The notes below the pieces were generated by a model. That model was not told the DNA's origin. It was given only the letters and a program-made list of their open reading frames with translations, and did not search any database. Made by a program: the position numbers and the translations under genes. A stretch of 64,000 bases of DNA from Oreohelix idahoensis (taxonomy: Eukaryota; Mollusca; Gastropoda; Stylommatophora; Oreohelicidae), in NCBI GenBank assembly GCA_024509875.1, contig JAMPIV010022911.1, positions 496,001 to 560,000 of the forward strand. Direction: 5' to 3'. Shown piece after piece: positions 56,699-64,000 of this stretch (position 1 is its first letter; each line of letters opens with the position of its first letter).

Positions 56699-59600
56699 AT
56701 GCTTGTGGAGCCGTTCCACACCAGATGTTGTGGCAAGCCCTAGAAATGTATCATGTACCACAAGAGATTGCAGCAATGCTGAAGCTGTAATTCGCAGGGT
56801 TTGCTGTCAGATTTTCAACCAGAGAGTACACAACGAAGTGGATTGGCCTTGAAGTTGGAATTGCGATGGGGTGTACCATCTCCCCGATACTATTCATGAT
56901 GGCTATGCAGGTAATCTTCAATGCGGCTGAAGGAATGGCTATAGGTCCAAAGCTTGGTGGAATGTGTCACATGCCATCGCTCAAAGCATTCATGGATGAC
57001 ACAACAATTCTGACATCAGATGAACATCAGGCCCGGAGGATGTTAGAACGCCTGGATGAACTAGTCAGCTGGTGCAGAATGAGCTTCAAACCCAAGAAGT
57101 CGAGAAGCCTATCAGTCAGGAAAGGGAAGATAGCAGAGGACATATTCATGGTTTCCAACCAAAGAATCCCTACTGTCATTGAGGAACCTGTTAAAAGTCT
57201 TGGCAAGGTGTCCGATGCCTCATTAAAAGACTCGGAGGCAGTGCAACAGACAATAGAAATGGCAGACAGAGGGCTACAGATCATAGACCACAGCAGACTC
57301 CTGGGAAAGTTCAAACTGTGGTTCCTCCAGTTCATGTTGATACCGAAGTTGCTGTGGCCACTGCTTATATATGAAATAAGCACAAGTACAGTGAAAGCTA
57401 TAGAGCAGAAGGTCAACAAGTTCATGAGAAAGTGGCTAGTGGTTCCACCAGGTCTCTCAGATGTAGCACTGTACTGCAAAAAGTCAAAACTTCTGCTTTC
57501 TTTCAAGTCAGTTGTGGAAGAGTACAAAGTTGGAAAGGCAAGGCTTGCAATGATGCTACGAAAGTCAGCTGATGACGTGGTTAAGTCCATTCAGTCCACA
57601 CTGAAAACGGGAAGGAAGTGGAGAGTGGAAGAAGCTGTTGATGCTGCCCAAGAGTCGCTCAATCTGAGGGAGGTAATCGGATACACACAAACTACTAGAC
57701 GGGGATATGGTCATGGAGACATCCGCTGGTGGTCCAAGGCATCAAGCAGGGAGCGCTGAGACATGGTAGTTCAGTAGATACGAGGAGCTGAGAATGATAA
57801 GAGGTTGCAAAAAGCAGTGCAGCACGTCCAACAAGGTCAATGGACTACATGGGAAGGAGCCCTGCAGAGGTCTTTTACATGGAATGATATATGGCATATG
57901 GCACAGATAGTGGGTGTGCTGTCGGTGGTTCACTGGTAGAGCGGGAACTGGCCATCACTGATACAACGTCAGTTTTTTTTTAAGGATAAGAGACTTCCGG
58001 GCAACGCCGGGTAAATTATGAACTGGCCATCACTGTTGATATCCAAGTGAGTTATTGAGTGGTGGAAGAAGATGATAAATGTTACAGTATTATGTGCGCT
58101 GATGAAGGACAAATCAGCATTCGTCGGGCTTACAGGTGGCCGACCAGGCGTGTGGGTGTATAGACATAAGTGAACGCGAATGCATGTAGTTCTAACGAAA
58201 AAAAGTCAATAATAGTCACACGCACACCAACACACATGTAGGATTCAGCAAAAGGTTATAACTCCTGATCGTTCTACACTGTTTTAATACTCCACAGTCA
58301 CGAGGACATCACTAGGTACATTGTCACAGGTTACGGTACACAGCAAAATAGAATACATCTCATGAACACCAAATCCGTAGGTGATTAAGTGCATAGCATA
58401 AAAATCCCAGCACAACAGCTGCATAATTACGCCAGCTCATAATGATCAAGTTTCCTGGCCCAAATTATCCCTACAATAAAGGGAAACTGCCTATCGCAGT
58501 ACAATGATATCTATATCGTCAGACTCAACATAACTCATGGGAGAAAAACACATTCCCTATAATAATAATATTCTGTCGACCTTCACATATCTCCCTCATC
58601 AGAGATATCAAACATAACGGCCTATCCGTGGCCCGAAAAAATCTTTGACAACGTCCATTCTGCAGAATATATATAAGCCTTTATATCCACGGCTTTATGA
58701 AATCTTAGGAAATATCAAAATCCCTTTCGCCAAAACAATTCTCTATATCGGGACACACTGACCATAATCGTCAGACCTTTCTCTCAGCTATCTCAGCATT
58801 CGAATGTAACGAAAAATTTCCTCGCCTAAAAAAACAGCTCAGCACAAAATTCATCTAAGTGCGGATTTAGCGCCTGAGATGAATTTCGTTCACCCACGTT
58901 CTGGACCATTCTGCATCCAGACCACTCGCGAAGATTAGCGAAGTTATTTTAAACACATAAACAGCTAAACAAGGGAGCTAACAAAGGTCCCGCCAGTACT
59001 TGTACTTGTACAGTAATTTTACTGATAAACTCCCCTTGACTACAATTAGGACTTAACAGTCCACAACGCCCCCCGGGGAAAAAAGAATGATAAAATCATT
59101 TTTTTGACAAAATGTATCAAAGAAAAATATAGAGGTCGATAAATTACTAATCTCTACACATAAGACTCACACTATGTAAAGTCATGTTTACAACATGAAC
59201 CAACGAAGGATAAAAAATACGAGTAAAGTTCAAACGAAGTGAAGTATAGGAAAGTAAAGAGATAAGCATACGAAGTACATCAACTTCAAAGGAATATGCA
59301 GACATATGACGTATAGACTAGCCATGACATCAAAATAAAAAGTGAAAAGAACCGAAAAAATACAAGAGGAATGAGCAGTAAAGAAAGAAAACCATGCTAC
59401 AAGACTAAAGGAAAACAATGATATATCAAAGAAAAACTATTACATAAAACAATGCATTATATAAATGAACACCATTATTGTACATTAGCATCATTACAAA
59501 AAACAATGACAATCTAAATCAAAGAATAAGTAATTAGCTATCATCTAAAACGAAAAAAGAAAATAGCCTGATGTCTGTCGCGAGAGACGAGTAAGTCTGC

Positions 59601-60076
59601 AATTAAAGTCCTAAAAACTAATGGTAATATTTTGTCGGTAGATTTCTCACTGAATGAGAAGGCAGTCGGTTGTCTATACTCATTGTTGGCACAGACAATC
59701 GTTGGTATACAGTCATGGGACATCCACCAATTTTACAAGGAATGTTGACATAACAATAGACAACGCTCGGCGTGAGCCCTTTAGACGCAACAACATTCAC
59801 CTGAAATGTTTTCACAACTAGTAGACAGTGAGTCAATAGATTATTGAGGTAATCGCCCCAACGTCTCGGTTCTGTTTTCACAAAGGCAGGAAGGTACAAG
59901 CAATATTATTGTGGCTAGCCGTAGAATATATGGACAGAGCGCGAAGCAGTTTACAATGAGTAATTTAATAAGCAGGTTCTCATCGAACCGACCCAATAAC
60001 ATTTGATTAACGGCGACGCAGTGTCTGAACCAGGATCAACATGAAAAGAGTGAGAATATGTCATTATGTAAAGACC
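56699..60076 (+). repeat. Unit C2 of the 3.38-kb tandem duplication
   Basis: Starts at tgcttgtggagccg directly after the end of C1 (gtaaagacta) and ends at the matching gtaaagacca. Contains the LINE 3' part, the mini retroposon and the candidate LTR a second time. Confidence 0.95.
56700..57940 (+). pseudogene. RLE-type LINE reverse transcriptase, C2 copy lacking the N-terminal half
   Basis: Corresponds to 53321-54560. It enters within motif A (CGAVPHQMLWQAL), has the same TAA (56788-56790), then an open 297-codon frame (56866-57759) with MGCTISPILF, the FMDD motif (56989-57000) and KSLGK. Five or so substitutions distinguish it from C1. No zinc finger or upstream RT motifs, because the duplication started inside the gene. 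Confidence 0.85.
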
Positions 60077-61050
60077 ATTAAATGCTGCACAGACACTCAA
60101 AAGACGAACGTAGACAAGTTGTCTCAGATAAGCAAAATATGAGAGCGACCATAGCAAAATATTACAGGAAATTTTACACAGCATGAGAACGGAATGTCTG
60201 ACTTAAGGAAAACATGACACAGGAAACGACCCGAAAATTGCCAGCGGCGATTCGGATGATATAAAATCAAACGCAATGTATAGCTTGGCATTGCAAGAGA
60301 AGCAGTCCGCCAACCAAAACTTGGGGTTCTCGATTTCACGAGAAAGAATCAGGACTTGTGTCAGTGAATTCTTGATATGGAACACCAAGGTTAGTGTAAT
60401 ATAGTTTATACCTTATCATTATTATATCTTAACTTCAGTCAGATAATATATACCTATTTTCCATAAAGTTAACACTGTAAATACCAGTCACGTTTATTAT
60501 AATATTATATTTCATACTCATAAGTACAGGTTACAATAAACACCAGGAGAGAATGATTATAATTAACACATTACACAGTTTCCTGTAACTATAACGAAGT
60601 AAATCCAAGACACATTTATTTTGCCTCTTACATTACATGTTAAACGTGCAGTAAACACCGCACAGCCCTTCATTATAGTGATAAGATTTCACATACAAGA
60701 ACACACTACAGGCGTAGCATAGTTTACGGGATACTTACAAAGGGTTCATTATTTCATCCATCACAGTGGTAGAGACAGGGACCATTTGAGATACTCATCC
60801 TTAGTCTACTACGTGGTTGGCGTTAATCACAGGACAAGCTTTAGAGTAGGGCCGACCGAGATACTGCGACGACACGCATCTCACACGTAATTAACGGCAA
60901 CAACCTACCCATACTCCACGGGGGTCAGAAAGGAATTTACCAGGCGGTGAAGGGTCTTTCTATCATCGACTACCCACCCAAAAAGAAAGCAGAAAATACC
61001 CAGAAGGATTGCTGCATTTCTAATAGCTGTCCACGTGAAATTTAATGATC
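60077..61050. other. No recognisable feature
   Basis: AT-rich sequence directly right of the C2 unit. Frames are short and unlike known families. It may belong to the LTR element that contributed the C units or to the one at the right edge. Confidence 0.4.
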
Positions 61051-61051
61051 T

Positions 61052-61246
61052 GAAGTTGCAGTAGCAAACGGATGATTTTACAACAAGTGCCTTTGAGAAA
61101 TCTTGATCAGAAGTGGCAGTAGCCAACGGACGATTTTTACAACAAGTGCTTTGAGAAATCTTGATCAGAAGTGGCAGTAGCCAACGGACGATTTTTACAA
61201 CAAGTGCTTTGAGAAACCATGATCAAAAGCTGCAAAAGCAGACGGG
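61052..61246 (+). repeat. 58-bp tandem repeat, about 3.3 copies
   Basis: Units begin at 61052, 61110, 61168 and 61226 with gaagt(t/g)gcagtag(c/a) and ctttgagaaatcttgatca. The two central units are identical over nearly their full length; the outer ones are diverged. Confidence 0.92.
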
Positions 61247-62280
61247 AGATCTTGTAAACCCAGTGCCTACAAAAATTATTGATATCCTGAATTACCAGCA
61301 GTAATGGACAGTTTCTCCCCATACAATTGATGCACCAACAAATACGAATATACAACATATTTCCATCATCATCACCACATGAGCAGACTATCAGCACAAC
61401 GAAAGGACATCTGCATATCAGACGAAGTCTCACCCGTGTTACATGGGTGTTACATGGTGGTGGTTTGCTCTGAACAATGTTCCATGTGATATGAATAAAA
61501 CAATTATAAATTTCTGGCCATTGTTTTTTCATTGATATGTTAGTTTTTTCATTCAGAGATAGTGCATCGTGCCTTCGATGGAAGATTAAACGAATGCGGG
61601 GGTGGAAGATTCCGAACAATAATTGAACCTTGGAATACGATTGATTTGATAAGTCATTTCATTGAGTCCGTACATTTAATTCACAGTTGTACACACAGGA
61701 TGATCATTTCAATAGGAGTAGAGCATAAGTCCATATAAGTCATGCATAAATTAATCAATAACGTAGACTGCTGGTTATGTGTCAATGTCCGTTTAAGGAT
61801 ACAATGCAGTATTGTCGTCAGAACATCACAGCTATATGCACGCGCAGCTAGACATGGCTACCTGCCGACAGTGAGACTGCGAGTCTGAATATATTCATAC
61901 GAATTTGACGATTATTCTTCTCCTTCTGAGAATTCTAGTTAAATACTAACCTCCATAAATTTCCCTCTCATATAGAGTTCTAGGACTGACCCTGATCCAT
62001 CAAAAAATGCATATATAAATGGCTATATCATGCCATTGAATTGGAAGGTTAGAAAAACGCAGCTATTCAGCTTGGCGGTCAAGTAACAAAGGGTAGCGTT
62101 TCTTAGTTACCGACTGTGTCCTAAACAACGCTATACACGTCATGATCGATCGTGTATGGAGCGTTCAGTAATTGAAACATCTATCGCAATATATTAAATG
62201 CCTTAACCTTTTACAATTGCACGTCTGATAACCTTTAGCAGACGGCGTTAATATCATATACCGTAACAATTCCCTGTACA
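61247..62280 (-). other. Possible LTR sequence of the right-edge element; otherwise unrecognised
   Basis: If the minus-strand TGTACAGGGAATTG at 62280 downward is an LTR start, this stretch (and perhaps the 58-bp repeat) is the LTR. I could not find its other end. Confidence 0.3.
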
Positions 62281-63280
62281 CCCGGAAAAAAAAATCGATA
62301 GATTTTTTTTCAAGATCTATCCGACTTAACAATTTTTCAAAAAAAATTTAACACAATTGTGACATATGGCCGACGATGTTCTGAGTAGAACCGTGTCGCG
62401 GTCATGTCAACCAACTATTTGTCATAGTCATCTAACATTAATCACATGATATATCATATTATACATATTATTATATCAACTAAATAAAATGTCCAATGTT
62501 AATAGTGAATGATAGAATTAAATTAAAGTAAGGTCTGTCGTATTAGTATGTCATATAGGAATTAATTTGACTAATTAAAATTAAATTAATGAATTAAACT
62601 AAGAGATAAATTATTAAGATTCTAATGTAACGCGATGTTATGAGAGAAGAAAAAAAAAATAAGTGAGAAGAAATAGAAAGAAATTCGAATATAAGTTTAA
62701 CTTAATTGTGTGTGTTAAGTGTTAGTGAATAATAACTATCTAATTTAACTAACTAAATAATGTATAGGTACATTAAAAAAAATATTAATCTAATACTTGT
62801 GTGAGATTTATTTTCTCTTTTCATAATTTCTTCTTTTTATATTTCGTTCTTTTTTTTTTTTGTTCTTTCATTTCATTTTTTTCTCACATTTCATTTTATT
62901 GATAATAATTCAATTAAGAAGTTAAGTTAACTAATTAATTAGTATAGGATATGATGATCCATCCGTAGTCTTGATCCTGATGAATTCTTTTAGGCAAAAA
63001 TGTTCAAACGTTTACGTTGGAAAGAAATGTCATTTATCCAGCATCCAAGAATTAAGTGCACATAGGATAATAAGTTCGACTTGTCGTCAGATATTGTTCC
63101 ATGATTGTTCAACGAATATTCATATATCGTGTATGGACGTTAGACGAAGTTTCAATGTCAATATGTATACCTTGATTGTCTTTAGTTCCATTCTGTGATG
63201 CATATAGTGTTTATAAAGTTTAAATTGAAGGCAAGGTTAGTTCCTTTATAGTTGATATGTTTTAGGAATGTTAATGTTGA
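62281..63280 (-). other. Untranslated 3' region of the right-edge gypsy element (inferred)
   Basis: Very AT-rich, without coding frames, between the pol stop (63281-63283) and a minus-strand ttttttttccggg followed by TGTACAGGG at 62280. The layout (stop, long T-rich stretch, G-run, TGT) parallels the minus-strand arrangement at 55686-56200. Confidence 0.4.
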
Positions 63281-64000
63281 TTATTCGTCGTCAATAGGAT
63301 TACGTGACAACGCATCCGCCACAATGTTTTCAGTGCCAGGAATATGTTCAATGGAGAATTCAAATGGCTGTAGGATGATTGAATATCTGGCGAGTTTCTG
63401 GCTTTTATGATTAGATCGACGCAAGGATGCTACAGCACGTTGGTCCGTCTGTATGGTGAAGGGAGCACCAAGCAGGAACTTTTCAAGTTTAGTTATTGCC
63501 CATATCACAGATAAAAGTTCCTTGTCGACTGTTGAATACTTTGTTTCTGCAGGCTTTAGCTTTCTTGAAATATATAAGGTAGGATGTAGAATGCCATCAT
63601 GGTTCTGGAGCAGGCATGCACCAATGCCGTAGTTACTAGCATCTGTTCGTAAGAAAAATCTTTTGGAAGCATCGGGAAGTCTTAAAATTGGTTCATGCGA
63701 GAACAAATTTATAATTTTGTTGAAAGTTTCATTGCATGTACCAGTCCATGTCACCTTCACCGGCATGTCTTTTTTTAACAATGAAGACAATACAGCCGTG
63801 ATGGATGACAAGTTTGGTATGAATCTACTGTAATATTGAACAAGTCCTAACAAACTCCTGACCTGTTTCTTCGTCTGAGGAACTGCTATGTTTAGAATTT
63901 TGGAGACTGTACTAGGTAACGTTCGGATATATCCCGATCCAATGATATGTCCCAAAAAGGTTATCTCATTACACGCGATTTGCACCTTTGTAGGTTTAGC
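63281..64000 (-). CDS. pol: Ty3/gypsy pol, C-terminal part: RT thumb and RNase H (runs off the right edge)
   Basis: Open on the minus strand from the window end to a TAA at 63281-63283, about 239 codons. The reverse transcriptase end has CNEITFLGHIIG and KKQVRSLLGLVQYYSRFIPN, the hallmark segment joining RT to RNase H in Ty3/gypsy. RNase H has LRTDASNYGIGACLL (first catalytic Asp), STVDKELLSVIWA (catalytic Glu), TIQTDQRAV (Asp) and NIVADALSRNP (Asp), so all four catalytic acids are present. The frame then ends at DDE with no integrase. Ordinary gypsy pol goes on to integrase after RNase H; here the stop fits the Gmr1-like order PR-IN-RT-RH. No stops or frameshifts in view. The frame continues past position 64000, so its start is outside. 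Confidence 0.92.
   Translation of the reverse strand, partial: AKPTKVQIACNEITFLGHIIGSGYIRTLPSTVSKILNIAVPQTKKQVRSLLGLVQYYSRFIPNLSSITAVLSSLLKKDMPVKVTWTGTCNETFNKIINLFSHEPILRLPDASKRFFLRTDASNYGIGACLLQNHDGILHPTLYISRKLKPAETKYSTVDKELLSVIWAITKLEKFLLGAPFTIQTDQRAVASLRRSNHKSQKLARYSIILQPFEFSIEHIPGTENIVADALSRNPIDDE

Noticed and set aside
53321..60076. The two 3.38-kb direct repeats as LTRs of one element
   Set aside because: They abut with no internal region, start in the middle of a codon of a LINE gene, and lack TG...CA ends and a TSD.
61137..61619. 160-codon minus-strand ORF as a gene
   Set aside because: Overlaps the 58-bp tandem repeat and shows no family resemblance or codon pattern.

Overview
This is AT-rich, repeat-dominated animal DNA. 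It has RTE-type and RLE-type LINEs, Ty3/gypsy LTR elements, a mariner, tRNA-headed retroposons, long (TA)n/(TG)n runs and one decayed nuclear copy of a mitochondrial complex I subunit gene. A marine invertebrate, perhaps a mollusc, fits this mix; that is inference from repeat style, not proof. I find no intact host gene, no bacterial gene and no CRISPR array. Almost everything recognisable is a transposable element, often one inside another. || Layout. 0-8.5 kb: a retroposon with a tRNA-like promoter and target-site duplications (TSDs), scraps of an RTE LINE and an RNase H-bearing LINE, an NDUFB7-like pseudogene, and long unrecognised stretches. 8.6-22.3 kb: a 48-bp minisatellite array split by an LTR retrotransposon (9287-20158) with 2.65-2.67 kb LTRs and a 5-bp TSD. 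Its reading frame runs gag-protease-integrase with no reverse transcriptase, and a 1.69-kb solo LTR sits inside gag. 22.3-30.2 kb: LINE scraps, a broken gene of a conserved uncharacterised family split by a second solo LTR (2.47 kb), and a degenerate purine-rich tandem repeat. 30.2-33.0 kb: a 5'-truncated RTE LINE with a long uninterrupted ORF. 33.0-43.5 kb: a second copy of 19536-30243, starting inside the LTR. The LINE sits exactly at the junction of this 10.6-kb tandem duplication. 43.5-47.8 kb: more of the purine-rich repeat, LINE tails, two (TA)n arrays and a tRNA-like SINE head. 47.95-50.46 kb: a mariner with a decayed transposase, split in its right inverted repeat by a 1.07-kb solo LTR. 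50.6-60.1 kb: a decayed LINE reverse transcriptase, then an RLE-type (R2/NeSL-like) LINE whose 3' half plus a minus-strand LTR-like segment is tandemly duplicated (3.38 kb x 2). 60.1-64 kb: unrecognised AT-rich sequence, a 58-bp tandem repeat, and the end of a minus-strand Ty3/gypsy pol (RT-RNase H) running off the right edge. || Nesting gives a relative history. The minisatellite came first and the long-LTR element jumped into it. The two LTRs now differ by roughly 1-2% where I compared them by eye. The 10.6-kb block was duplicated much later, since its copies differ by only about 0.3%. The 3.38-kb duplication is similarly young (about 0.5%). Both duplications are close enough to allelic divergence that false duplication in the assembly must be excluded. 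|| The gypsy elements are the most interesting biology. In the first, protease is followed directly by integrase. In the right-edge element, RNase H is followed by a stop with no integrase. Both fit the unusual PR-IN-RT-RH order of Gmr1-like Ty3/gypsy elements, the first having lost RT-RNase H by internal deletion.
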